This document shows, one piece after another, positions 1 to 8,251 of a DNA stretch of 13,555 nucleotides. The stretch comes from Thiotrichales bacterium HSG1 (GTDB taxonomy: Bacteria; Pseudomonadota; Gammaproteobacteria; Beggiatoales; Beggiatoaceae). How positions within the stretch are numbered: the stretch's first letter is position 1; every line of letters begins with the position of its first letter. The notes beneath the pieces were generated by a model. The model saw nothing but the letters and a program-made list of their open reading frames with translations. It was not told where the DNA came from and did not search any database. The translations under genes were made by a program, and so were the position numbers. The DNA lies in the NCBI GenBank assembly GCA_030378125.1, contig JAUCGN010000028.1:1-13555 (forward strand), in the 5' to 3' direction.

Positions 1-68
1 GACTTCCTTTACTATATTTTCCATTCATCTTAATATAATAGAAATTTTGTCATCAAATGCAATATTTT

Positions 69-110
69 GACTGAAGTCTTTTTCCGTCTGGAAGACGGAG
101 GTTTTAAACC
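69..110 (+). repeat. 42-bp hairpin repeat, copy 1
   Basis: An inverted copy lies at 7949-7990 and matches at 41 of 42 positions. The core at 83-99 is a perfect 7-bp stem (TCCGTCT / AGACGGA) with loop GGA, and it is preceded by a mini-hairpin (GACT-GA-AGTC, 69-78). Weaker similarity to the other copy continues for about 20 bp past position 110. The CHAT reading frame becomes open at this repeat, after an in-frame TGA at 68-70. Seen directly; whether it moves by itself is unknown. Confidence 0.9.
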
Positions 111-112
111 AT

Positions 113-1936
113 TTGAGGGACTATAAAGAATTAAACGCCGTGTATATCAGCTTAGGAAAATGTCACCAAGCATTGGGTGAGTTTTCTGAAGCTGATAAAA
201 TGTACGAAAAAGCCTTAGATGGACTCATAGAACTAAATGAAAAAGGCCAAATATTATCTGACGAAATCAATAAACTCAGCACAATTATTGAATGGTACAA
301 ATCATCACAACGACCGAGTGGACACGATATTTCAGAAGCTTTTGAAACCGCCCTTAAAGGACTTGAATGGTTAGATCGAGTACTAAACCAAATCTCAGAT
401 ACCAGCAAATCAGATTTAGTAGAAAAAAACATCTACCTATATAGAGTATCGGCTGACTTTGCTCTACAATTCAAACAACCAGAACAAGCCTACATCTTCC
501 TTGAACGAAGTAAATCAAGAGTATTGGTTGAACAAATGCTGCGTGAACGCGCCGAGCCGGGTTCCAACGTTGATATAAACTTGCGCATCCAATACCAAAA
601 ACTTCGGGAACAATTGCGCCTACTCATCAACCAACTCGACACCTCAACCCCGACTGGCATAGCTGGCGACGGTACAACCCGCTTTTTCACACCCACCACC
701 CGCAGCATCGAACGTCGTCCCCAACAAACCGAACAACTCTTGCAAAAACAACAAATAGTAGAACAAGAACTAAAAAAAGTACGCGATGCCATAATTGAAC
801 AAGATGCAGCCTTTGGTGAAGCAATCCAACCACGCGCCCTAACCATTAACGAAGTCAAATCACTGATTCCAACAGATACCCTAGTTATTGCCTTCGAGCA
901 ACGTCCAGAATTCTTGTATCTCTACGCCATAACCACACAAGGCATATCAACACCCTTGCAAATAAATGTATCTTTACAGCAAGTTAATGAACGGATAGCA
1001 GTATTTCAAACTGAAATCACTGGAGAAAGAATAAAGAATCGAAAAACAGAACTAACAAATCTTAATCAATGCCTAGATAAATATTTAAAACAAGCATTTA
1101 CCCAACTAACAACCCAATTTCAACCCAAGCAGATAATCTTAATTCCCCATATTGGTTGGCACTTACTACCAATTCATTTGGTCAGTATAAATGACGAACC
1201 ATTAGCCATGCGTTATACTGTACGTTATTTACCCTCTCTACAGATTTTACGCTTAATTTCCGAACGCCCACCAGCGAATCAAGGCAAAGGCTGTATTATT
1301 GCAAATCCTTGGAGTGAAGCATTAGAAAAATTAATAGGTAAAGAACATGAATTAATCAGTGGCGAGCAAGAAGGCCATAAAGTTTATAAATTACGCACCC
1401 AAATAGATCAACTTCTAGTCCGTGAACAAGCAACCTCAACCGCAGTACGCCAAGCACTTGATAAAACACAACACAGCCATTTTTCGTGTCACGGTCATTT
1501 TGATGCAGACTTAACCAAAGCCGGATTGACATTAGCAGACTGTAAAGATTTGGTTGCAATGGAAATGTTCACCAGCATCCGTTTAGACAATCCCCGCCTA
1601 GTTGTCATGAGTGCCTGTGAAACTGCCCAAATAAAACCCACCCTCGCTGATGAGTACATGGGACTTAGTTCAAGCTTCTTATTTGCTGGAGCGCATAACG
1701 TCTTAGCCACTCTTTGGCAAGTTGATGACAATGCCACCCGCTTGCTGATAGAAGATTTTTATCAAGGCTTAAATGATGGACTATCACCAGTCAAAGCATT
1801 ACAACAAGCACAGCATCAACTACGCAACATGAGCGTAGAAGCAATATTAGCCCGTTCTCCTGAACAAACAATCACTCGAACATACAAAGATTCTTACTAT
1901 TGGGCAGGATTTGTATTGATTGGGGATGGAGAATAA
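113..1936 (+). CDS. TPR-CHAT caspase-like protease, probably 5'-truncated
   Basis: A cysteine peptidase-like protein of the CHAT (caspase HetF associated with TPRs) family. The first ~40 residues form one TPR hairpin. A helical region follows, including the stretch YIFLERSKSRVLVEQM typical of the TPR-to-CHAT linker, then a coiled coil around residues 210-235 and the CHAT domain from about residue 245 to the end. The catalytic dyad is visible: His460 in HFSCHGH and Cys502 in MSACETA. Relatives usually carry several TPRs before this point. Here the frame opens at a stop (68-70) and a repeat, the only available start is TTG at 113 or an internal ATG, and there is no ribosome site, so the N-terminus looks lost. 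Known relatives cleave a partner protein after an infection or stress signal; the partner here is unknown. The two following genes on the same strand are candidate partners. Domain call sure; start and present function unsure. Confidence 0.88.
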   Translation: MRDYKELNAVYISLGKCHQALGEFSEADKMYEKALDGLIELNEKGQILSDEINKLSTIIEWYKSSQRPSGHDISEAFETALKGLEWLDRVLNQISDTSKSDLVEKNIYLYRVSADFALQFKQPEQAYIFLERSKSRVLVEQMLRERAEPGSNVDINLRIQYQKLREQLRLLINQLDTSTPTGIAGDGTTRFFTPTTRSIERRPQQTEQLLQKQQIVEQELKKVRDAIIEQDAAFGEAIQPRALTINEVKSLIPTDTLVIAFEQRPEFLYLYAITTQGISTPLQINVSLQQVNERIAVFQTEITGERIKNRKTELTNLNQCLDKYLKQAFTQLTTQFQPKQIILIPHIGWHLLPIHLVSINDEPLAMRYTVRYLPSLQILRLISERPPANQGKGCIIANPWSEALEKLIGKEHELISGEQEGHKVYKLRTQIDQLLVREQATSTAVRQALDKTQHSHFSCHGHFDADLTKAGLTLADCKDLVAMEMFTSIRLDNPRLVVMSACETAQIKPTLADEYMGLSSSFLFAGAHNVLATLWQVDDNATRLLIEDFYQGLNDGLSPVKALQQAQHQLRNMSVEAILARSPEQTITRTYKDSYYWAGFVLIGDGE

Positions 1937-1985
1937 AATATTTTGAGTTATACTTAAATATACTTTACACTGTTATAAATAAGGA

Positions 1986-2002
1986 ATACCGCAGAGCGGT
2001 AT
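1986..2002. repeat. Short hairpin, ACCGC family
   Basis: Perfect 7-bp arms ATACCGC / GCGGTAT with loop AGA. The same TACCGC/GCGGTA arms recur in the hairpin at 8089-8110. It lies in the gap between the CHAT gene and the small helical gene, next to another hairpin. No T-run follows, so it is not a classical terminator. Confidence 0.75.
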
Positions 2003-2010
2003 ACTAGGAA

Positions 2011-2032
2011 TTCCCAACGAAGACGTTGGGAA
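2011..2032. repeat. Short hairpin, CCCAACG family, flanked by a direct repeat
   Basis: Perfect 9-bp arms TTCCCAACG / CGTTGGGAA with loop AAGA. The heptamer CTAGGAA occurs on both sides (2004-2010 and 2033-2039), as a target duplication or a repeat unit edge would. It is intergenic, about 40 bp ahead of the next start codon. Confidence 0.75.
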
Positions 2033-2071
2033 CTAGGAAAACAGGATTATAAAACTTACTGGAGATAAATA

Positions 2072-2377
2072 ATGAACTTACACAATAATATTCAAAGTTA
2101 TATCAAAGAATTACAAGAATTATTAAACGAAACTGATGAACAGAAATTAATAGATAAAGCTTATGTTAAATGGGGAGAAGATGACTCTCGTTATGAAGTT
2201 TTAGAACAGTTTATAGAATCATCGCAGGGAAGTAGCAGAACAATATCGCAAACAGTAGAAAAAGTTTATAATATTGGGAAAATTGATAATGCCAGCTTTG
2301 ACAGTTTCGATAAACCAGCTGACCCACCAGCAGATACAAAGCCTGATAGTGGTGGTCAAAACAAACCAGTTAAATAA
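2072..2377 (+). CDS. Small helical protein of the CHAT module, unknown function
   Basis: 101 residues, not recognised as a named family. The start is supported by GGAG at 2061-2064, seven bases before the ATG. Residues 1-50 are charged and helical (IQSYIKELQELLNE and onward). Residues 62-76 (a TVEKVYNIGKIDNASF stretch) look like a short beta hairpin of the kind that often ends the N-terminal adaptor domains of bacterial conflict proteins; this resemblance is from memory and weak. The last 25 residues are polar and rich in Pro, Asp and Lys, probably disordered. It sits between the CHAT protease gene and the membrane protein gene on the same strand, which suggests an adaptor, inhibitor or substrate role within that module. 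No signal peptide or membrane segment. Confidence 0.75.
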   Translation: MNLHNNIQSYIKELQELLNETDEQKLIDKAYVKWGEDDSRYEVLEQFIESSQGSSRTISQTVEKVYNIGKIDNASFDSFDKPADPPADTKPDSGGQNKPVK

Positions 2378-2382
2378 TTTTT

Positions 2383-2415
2383 AGACCTGACAGGTTTTGG
2401 AAACCTGTCAGGTCT
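2383..2415. repeat. 33-bp perfect palindromic hairpin
   Basis: 15-bp perfect arms starting AGACCTGACAGG, with a 3-nt loop TGG. It lies 5 bp after the stop of the 101-residue gene and 22 bp before the next start. No T-run follows the second arm on the plus strand, so it is better read as a REP-like element that may pause or protect the transcript than as a standard terminator. If transcribed, it would be by far the most stable hairpin in the window. Confidence 0.9.
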
Positions 2416-2437
2416 CTCAACTCCTATTACAAAAATA

Positions 2438-3874
2438 ATGAACCATCTAAACTACGAATTTTATTTCCTATTTCAAGTAACGTATAACGATACCAATGAA
2501 ATATGCCAAGAGCCTCTATTTTTTCCTAACAAAATTCAAAAAAATTTGCATAGCCTTCGTATTGATAAAGATAAAATCCTATTTCGTTATGCACCATCTA
2601 ACAAAGCTAAACTTAATGAATGGCAACAACATCTACAACAAGGCTGGAAACAGATAATAGATTGTTATCAAAATGATTTTAAGCCAGAAGCATTTATAGG
2701 CGTAGCTTTACTTATTCTTGATGAAACAGTAAACAAATATAAAATTAGTTGTAAAACAAATATTGGCACGGTTACTTTCCAACCAGCAATTAATTATAAA
2801 ACACCAAATGAAAAGTTTTTACTAAAAATAGCATCAAATGAACTGAAAGAAATACCACCAGCAACTTTAGAAGAATTTGAGCCACAATATCAACCAATAA
2901 CAAATTGTTATAACTGGCAAATTAAAATCTCTACACCAATCAGTTTAAAACCAATGGAACTTGGTGAAAACCACCATAATCCTATTTTTGCAGTTTATGG
3001 TTTAGCACATGGTAATTTACCTTCCGAAGCTGCAGATCAATTGCAAAATTTTTTATGCAGTGGCGATGTAGCACTGATGTGGCAAGTATTAACCCGTTTA
3101 ATAATGCAAAAATGGCAATTTGAACGTTTTGATATGACCGCTGCTAAATTACGACAGCAACTTGATTCTAAAAATGAAATTTATCAACAAATACCTGATA
3201 ACAATTTAAAATGTGCCAACGATAAAAAATTTGAAGCAGAATTGCATAATATTATGCGGCTAGATGCAGATGCCAAACAAGTTTTAGCACGATTGGATGC
3301 AGCTACAAAAACTTTGGAAATCAATCGCTATAATTTAGAAAGACATTTACATCGCAGCGAACAAGTTTGGCAATATTTAGACAAAACAGATAAAATCTAT
3401 TATTGGCAATTAACTTGGCAAAATGATACCGAAGTCCCTTTATTGGATAGCTTTGATTTAAATATTAACAATTTAAAAAATCATACCACTTACATTCAAG
3501 ACTCCTTAGCTTATTTAGATGGCATTCGTACTCGCTGGCAATTACACCTTGATGGACAACGTTTACAATACGAATCCAATATTCAAAAACTATTGTTTGT
3601 ATTAACATCTATTGCAGCATTCACTGGTGTAGTTGCTTTCATCACCCAAAATCCTGAAGACGTAGCTCTTTTATTAGGAATCTTTGCCGATAATCCACAA
3701 AAAATAACTCAAATAGGACATTTGTTATTAATCGGGATTAATTTACTGATTTTAATATTCTTTATACTGCCGTTTTTCTATTTATATTTAAAATCACGCT
3801 GGAAAAAATTTCATTGTTGGTTTAAGCAGTTGTTTCTCTCTAGTCCAATCATCAACCTGCATCGCCGCAAATAA
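2438..3874 (+). CDS. Two-helix membrane protein of the CHAT module
   Basis: 478 residues, no family recognised with confidence. Residues 1-230 look like a mixed alpha/beta soluble domain. Residues 230-380 are strongly helical and probably coiled coil (DAKQVLARLDAATKTLEI and onward). Two hydrophobic helices follow at about 384-402 and 428-450, joined by a short loop containing TQNPED, and then a basic tail. The order long helix, TM, short loop, TM resembles CorA-type transporters, but the GMN motif is absent, so I do not call it CorA. The last ~20 residues read antisense through the stub of the convergent ATPase gene, so the natural C-terminus may have been replaced. It follows the CHAT and small helical genes on the same strand; a membrane-acting effector or sensor activated by the protease is plausible inference. 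No clear Shine-Dalgarno precedes the ATG. Confidence 0.8.
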   Translation: MNHLNYEFYFLFQVTYNDTNEICQEPLFFPNKIQKNLHSLRIDKDKILFRYAPSNKAKLNEWQQHLQQGWKQIIDCYQNDFKPEAFIGVALLILDETVNKYKISCKTNIGTVTFQPAINYKTPNEKFLLKIASNELKEIPPATLEEFEPQYQPITNCYNWQIKISTPISLKPMELGENHHNPIFAVYGLAHGNLPSEAADQLQNFLCSGDVALMWQVLTRLIMQKWQFERFDMTAAKLRQQLDSKNEIYQQIPDNNLKCANDKKFEAELHNIMRLDADAKQVLARLDAATKTLEINRYNLERHLHRSEQVWQYLDKTDKIYYWQLTWQNDTEVPLLDSFDLNINNLKNHTTYIQDSLAYLDGIRTRWQLHLDGQRLQYESNIQKLLFVLTSIAAFTGVVAFITQNPEDVALLLGIFADNPQKITQIGHLLLIGINLLILIFFILPFFYLYLKSRWKKFHCWFKQLFLSSPIINLHRRK

Positions 3875-4204
3875 TTCCGAATCTTTAGGCACATGATTAC
3901 TAGCACATAAAGTTTCCGCTATATGCTGATAAAAACTATTTTCACGACTTTCTAACACATTATCACAAGACAAATAAATAACCACATATTTATCAGGCTT
4001 TCCAACTAAATTCTCCCAAACCTGAGAAAAACGATATAATAAACAACTCTTTCCCAACTTTTTATCACCAACAATATTAATACTAGTCGGCTGTGCAGCT
4101 TCCATTTGTGAAACAACATATTTAAAATCAACTTCACGCCCTATAAATGGGCCATCAATCTCAATCTTAGATGCCGCCACAAAAGGATTCGCTTCTATTT
4201 TCAT
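3794..4204 (-). pseudogene. N-terminal remnant of a STAND/AAA-type ATPase
   Basis: 136 residues keeping only the beginning of a P-loop ATPase. The entry motif NPF...GPFIGRE is followed by a P-loop GDKKLGKS (residues 46-53) and the second core strand YVVIYLSCDN. No Walker B, sensor or C-terminal recognition domain follows. The frame runs into the 3' end of the plus-strand membrane protein gene, and its last ~10 residues (ending TMKFFPA) are antisense of that gene, with a fortuitous stop. Full relatives are several hundred residues or longer. The start is well supported by GGAGAT seven bases before the ATG. STAND ATPases commonly act as signal-sensing switches in conflict systems, so this may once have belonged with the CHAT module. 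As it stands it cannot be a working ATPase. Confidence 0.82.
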
Positions 4205-4278
4205 ATTCTATCTCCAATTTTGTTGAGTTTCCTTAATATCCCTCTTATCAAAGTATATCATTTTCCACACACGTTCAC

Positions 4279-7200
4279 TTAAGCCAAAACCGGAGCCAAC
4301 CACCTCTCAACTTCCTCCACAGTCATACCTTTACGTTTAGCATAATCTGCAACCTGATCTGATTCAATTTTACCTGTACCAAAATAGCGACTATCTGGAT
4401 GAGAAAAATACCAACCAGAAACTGAAGATGCTGGATACATTGCAAAGCTTTCCGTTAGGTTTATTTCAGCATTTTCATCCGGTTGCAATAACTCCCACAA
4501 AAGAGCCTTTTCAGTATGATCTGGACAAGAAGGATAACCAGCAGCAGGTCTAATTCCCTGATAACCTTCCTTAATTAATTCCACATTACTTAAATTCTCA
4601 TCTTTAGCATATGCCCAAAATTCTTTCCGTACCCTTTCATGCAATCTCTCTGCAAAAGCCTCCACCAATCTATCTGCTAATGCTTGCAATAAAATCACAT
4701 TATAATCATCATGTTGCTGTTTAAATAAATCTATCTGTCGCTCAATACCAATCCCAGCAGTCACCGCAAAAGCTCCCAAATAATCAGGATGTCCAACTGG
4801 AGCTATAAAGTCAGACAGACATAAATTTGGCTTATCTTTCTTTGGAATCTGTTGACGTATATGATGCAACGTGGTGGTAACTTTAGTTCGAGTATCATCA
4901 CTGTAAATAGCAATATCATCATCATTGATCATATTAGCTGGAAAGAAAGCAATAACACCTTTAGCTTGTAACCAGTTCTCAGCAATAATCATTTTTAACA
5001 TAGTTTTAGCATCATCAAACAACTTTTGAGCTTCAACTCCAACCTTGCTATCATCCAAAATTTGCGGATATTTACCAGATAAATTCCAAGTTCTAAAAAA
5101 TGGATTCCAATCAATATATTCCAACAGTTCTGCCAATGAATAATCAGTGAAAGTTTTTAATCCTAAAAAAGTTGGTTGTGGTGGGGTATAGTTTTTCCAA
5201 TCATCCCTAAATTTATTAGCTCTAGCCTGTTGGAGAGATAGCTGTTTACGTTGTTTTTTACCAGCTCTACGTTCTCTTATTTCAGCATATTCTGCTTTTA
5301 TTTCATTAGCATATTCTGCTTTAATATTAGAATCTAACAGCTTACGCACCACCCCAACTGCTCTTGACGCATCCAATACATACACTGCTGGATGGCTATA
5401 ATTAGGAGCAATTTTAATAGCAGTGTGAACTTTGGAAGTAGTTGCACCACCAATTAATAGCGGAATTTCAAACCCTTGACGCTCCATCTCTTTAGCAACA
5501 AACACCATCTCATCTAATGAAGGAGTTATCAATCCAGACAGCCCAATCGCATCACAGTTATGCTCTTTAGCTTTAGCAAGAATAGTATCGGCTGGCACCA
5601 TAACCCCAATATCAATCACTTCAAAATTATTACACTGCAATACTACAGTTACAATATTTTTACCAATATCATGGACATCGCCTTTAACCGTTGCCATCAA
5701 AACTTTGCCAGCACTGCTACTAGCTCCATCTTTTTCTGCTTCAATGAAAGGCATCAGATAAGCAACAGCTTTTTTCATTACTCGTGCTGACTTAACTACT
5801 TGAGGTAGAAACATTTTACCCGCTCCAAACAGGTCTCCAACAGTATTCATACCATCCATCAAAAGTCCTTCAATCACATGGAGAGGTCGCTCTGCTTTCT
5901 GTCTAGCTTCTTCAGTATCAACATCAATATATTCAGTAATTCCCTTCACCAAAGCATAAGATAACCGTTTTTCTACTGGCTCTTCACGCCATGCTGCTGT
6001 CTGTTCTTCAACCTGCTTACTACCTCCAGCTCTATATTTATCCGCTATTTCCAACAACCGATCAGTTCCATCTTCTCGCCGATTTAAAATAACATCCTCA
6101 ACTCTGTCCCGTAATTCTTCGGGTAGGTCTTCATAGATTGCTAACTGGCCCGCATTAACGATTCCCATATCCATACCAGCCTTGATTGCATGGTAGAGAA
6201 ATACCGAATGAATTGCTTCCCGAACTGGGTTATTGCCTCGGAAAGAGAACGATACATTGGATACACCACCAGAGATTAAAGCATGGGGTAAAGTTTGCTT
6301 GATTTCGGCAACAGCTTCAATAAAATCAACCGCATAGTTATTATGCTCTTCAATTCCAGTGGCAACAGCAAAGATGTTTGGATCAAAAATAATATCTTCA
6401 GGTGGAAATCCAACTTTCTCAGTTAAAATTTTATAGGAGTTAGTACAGATTTCAAGTTTGCGAGCTTTGGTATCGGCTTGTCCTTGTTCATCAAATGCCA
6501 TTAAAATGATAGCAGCTCCGTAGCGTTTGATTAAACTGGCTTTTTCGATAAATAAATCTTCACCTTCTTTCATACTGATGGAGTTTACGATAGATTTACC
6601 TTGCACGCATTTCAAACCAGCTTCCAGCACTTCCCATTTAGAAGAATCAATCATGATTGGAACTTTGGCTATATCTGGTTCGGTGGCTACTAAGTTTAAA
6701 AATTTAACCATCTCCACATTAGCATCAAGCAAGCCCTCATCCATATTAATATCAATGATTTGAGCCCCATTTTCTACCTGTTTACGAGCTACTTCTAAAG
6801 CTTCTTCATATTTCTTTTCTTTAATCAAACGCTTAAACTTGGCAGAACCAGTAACATTAGCTCTCTCTCCAACATTTACATACAATGAGTCTACATCAAT
6901 TGTACAAGGCTCCAAACCTGATAATCTACAAGCTATTGGAATTTCTGGTATTTTGCGGGGAGTACACTGCTCAACTGCTGTTTTGATAGCTTGAATATAA
7001 TCTGGAGTTGTACCACAACAGCCACCAACTATATTTAAGAAACCGCTATTAGCCCATTCCACAATTTCATTTGCCATGTTTTCTGGTGTTTCGTCAAATC
7101 CACCTAAATCATTGGGCAAACCAGCGTTGGGATGAGCGGAAATATAACAATCAGAAATTTTAGATAATTCAGCGATATACTGACGTAATTCTTTAGCTCC

Positions 7201-7929
7201 TAATGCACAGTTGAGACCAATTGACAACGGTTTAGCATGACGGAGAGAGTTCCAAAATGCTTCCACTGTTTGTCCAGAAAGAGTTCTCCCGGAAGCATCA
7301 GTGATTGTACCCGAAATCATAATTGGTAATTCGGTATTAAAATCAAGGAAATACTTTTGTACCGCAAATACTGCGGCTTTAGCGTTAAGAGTATCAAAGA
7401 TGGTTTCTATTAATAATACGTCAGCTCCACCATCGACTAAGCCTTTGGTTGCTTCATAATAGGCTTCTACCAAAGCATCGAAAGTTATATTACGAACACT
7501 TGGATCGTTAACATCTGGGGAAATTGAGCAAGTTCGGTTAGTTGGACCTAAAGTACCAGCAACAAAGCGTGGGCTGTCAGGAGTTGCTATAGAATCAGCA
7601 GCTTCTCTGGCTAGTTTAGCTCCGGCAAAGTTTAATTCATATACCAATTCCTCCATTTGGTAGTCAGCCATTGCTGTTACTGTACTACTAAAGGTATTGG
7701 TTTCAATTATATCGGCTCCAGCTTCAAGATATAAACTATGGATTTCTTTGATTATTTGTGGTTGAGTAAGTGACAGCAGATCATTGTTACCTTTTACATC
7801 ACATGGCCAGTCTTTAAACCGTTCCCCACGATAATCAGCTTCTTCTAGTTTATATCTTTGGAGCATCGTACCCATTGCTCCATCAAGGATTAGGATACGT
7901 TGTTGCAATAATTTTTTAATGTTTGACAT
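4279..7929 (-). CDS. metH: Cobalamin-dependent methionine synthase
   Basis: Transfers the methyl group of 5-methyltetrahydrofolate through cobalamin to homocysteine, giving methionine and tetrahydrofolate in the cytoplasm. 1216 residues, close to the 1227 of the E. coli enzyme and complete. Modules in order: homocysteine-binding barrel (about 1-325) with zinc ligands Cys241 (GLNCALG), Cys304 and Cys305 (GGCCGTTP); folate-binding barrel (about 345-630, with [11 protein letters not shown] and FDPNIFAV); helical cap and cobalamin domain (about 640-870) with the lower axial ligand His753 in DVHDIGKN; and reactivation domain (about 890-1216) with the S-adenosylmethionine-binding stretch [12 protein letters not shown] near 1127-1138. 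The ATG is preceded only by a weak GGGACA. About 20 bp upstream lies the 42-bp repeat, which would be in the leader RNA. No SAM or cobalamin riboswitch was recognised. The STAND ATPase stub lies 74 bp downstream on the same strand. Confidence 0.98.
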   Translation of the reverse strand: MSNIKKLLQQRILILDGAMGTMLQRYKLEEADYRGERFKDWPCDVKGNNDLLSLTQPQIIKEIHSLYLEAGADIIETNTFSSTVTAMADYQMEELVYELNFAGAKLAREAADSIATPDSPRFVAGTLGPTNRTCSISPDVNDPSVRNITFDALVEAYYEATKGLVDGGADVLLIETIFDTLNAKAAVFAVQKYFLDFNTELPIMISGTITDASGRTLSGQTVEAFWNSLRHAKPLSIGLNCALGAKELRQYIAELSKISDCYISAHPNAGLPNDLGGFDETPENMANEIVEWANSGFLNIVGGCCGTTPDYIQAIKTAVEQCTPRKIPEIPIACRLSGLEPCTIDVDSLYVNVGERANVTGSAKFKRLIKEKKYEEALEVARKQVENGAQIIDINMDEGLLDANVEMVKFLNLVATEPDIAKVPIMIDSSKWEVLEAGLKCVQGKSIVNSISMKEGEDLFIEKASLIKRYGAAIILMAFDEQGQADTKARKLEICTNSYKILTEKVGFPPEDIIFDPNIFAVATGIEEHNNYAVDFIEAVAEIKQTLPHALISGGVSNVSFSFRGNNPVREAIHSVFLYHAIKAGMDMGIVNAGQLAIYEDLPEELRDRVEDVILNRREDGTDRLLEIADKYRAGGSKQVEEQTAAWREEPVEKRLSYALVKGITEYIDVDTEEARQKAERPLHVIEGLLMDGMNTVGDLFGAGKMFLPQVVKSARVMKKAVAYLMPFIEAEKDGASSSAGKVLMATVKGDVHDIGKNIVTVVLQCNNFEVIDIGVMVPADTILAKAKEHNCDAIGLSGLITPSLDEMVFVAKEMERQGFEIPLLIGGATTSKVHTAIKIAPNYSHPAVYVLDASRAVGVVRKLLDSNIKAEYANEIKAEYAEIRERRAGKKQRKQLSLQQARANKFRDDWKNYTPPQPTFLGLKTFTDYSLAELLEYIDWNPFFRTWNLSGKYPQILDDSKVGVEAQKLFDDAKTMLKMIIAENWLQAKGVIAFFPANMINDDDIAIYSDDTRTKVTTTLHHIRQQIPKKDKPNLCLSDFIAPVGHPDYLGAFAVTAGIGIERQIDLFKQQHDDYNVILLQALADRLVEAFAERLHERVRKEFWAYAKDENLSNVELIKEGYQGIRPAAGYPSCPDHTEKALLWELLQPDENAEINLTESFAMYPASSVSGWYFSHPDSRYFGTGKIESDQVADYAKRKGMTVEEVERWLAPVLA

Positions 7930-7948
7930 TTTTTATTGTCCCATAAAT

Positions 7949-7990
7949 GGTTAAAAACCTCCGTCTTCCAGACGGAAAAAGACTTCAGTC
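7949..7990 (-). repeat. 42-bp hairpin repeat, copy 2
   Basis: Inverted relative to copy 1 at 69-110, with one mismatch. Its hairpin core is at 7960-7976. It ends about 20 bp before the metH start codon, and similarity with copy 1 continues weakly right up to that codon. The two copies bracket the CHAT module plus metH as a 7.9-kb inverted-repeat pair. Confidence 0.9.
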
Positions 7991-8008
7991 AAAATTTATA
8001 TAAAAATC

Positions 8009-8110
8009 GTGCGAAGCACACTACGCTTTTTACTTTAGTCGGCGGTTTAATCCGTCGATAAAGAGACTTCCAGTCTAAATTTTTGAATCTACCGCTCTTC
8101 TAGGCGGTAG
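8009..8110. repeat. Cluster of four small hairpin elements upstream of metH
   Basis: Four hairpins lie within about 100 bp: GTGC-GAA-GCAC (8009-8019); TCGGCGG / CCGTCGA with one G-U pair (8039-8058); AGACT-TCC-AGTCT (8064-8076); and CTACCGC / GCGGTAG (8089-8110). On the minus strand the third reads AGACTGGAAGTCT, sharing the central CTGGAAG of the 42-bp repeat but with different paired arms. The fourth has CTAGAAG in its loop and the same arms as the hairpin at 1986-2002. They resemble a clustered REP/BIME-type array. There is no T-run, so they are not terminators. Confidence 0.7.
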
Positions 8111-8251
8111 TGGTTCAATTGTGGGTAGTCCTGAACAAAGTAGTGTTAGTATAAAATTAAACAATATTAGCATTATAGTGATGAATAAAGTACCAAATAG
8201 CTCCAACATGATTTGGATTCTTTTTGCAAAAATATTTGTTTTATATAATCA
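8111..8251. other. Intergenic stretch between the hairpin cluster and a MITE
   Basis: Completes the account of the gene-free region 7930-8541. Only very short frames occur here, one on each strand, with no ribosome site. I see no conserved structure, RNA gene or convincing promoter. Confidence 0.4.

Noticed and set aside
113..1936. Type III-E CRISPR (Craspase) TPR-CHAT component
   Set aside because: No CRISPR array and no gRAMP/Cas7-11-like gene are present in the window; TPR-CHAT proteins are common outside CRISPR systems.
2438..3874. CorA-type magnesium transporter
   Set aside because: The two terminal membrane helices after a long helix look similar, but the GMN motif that defines CorA is missing and the N-terminal part is not recognisable as CorA.
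5560..6763. Plus-strand frames inside metH
   Set aside because: They lie antisense to a complete, strongly conserved methionine synthase and resemble no protein.
7930..8110. SAM or cobalamin riboswitch in the metH leader
   Set aside because: No cobalamin-box or SAM-riboswitch core was recognised; the structure present is explained by the short hairpin repeats.
8075..8209. Minus-strand 44-codon frame starting MLELFGTLFITI with a hydrophobic stretch, upstream of metH
   Set aside because: It has no ribosome site, its end runs through the hairpin repeats, and T-rich AT-biased DNA readily gives hydrophobic frames. Not enough to call a gene.
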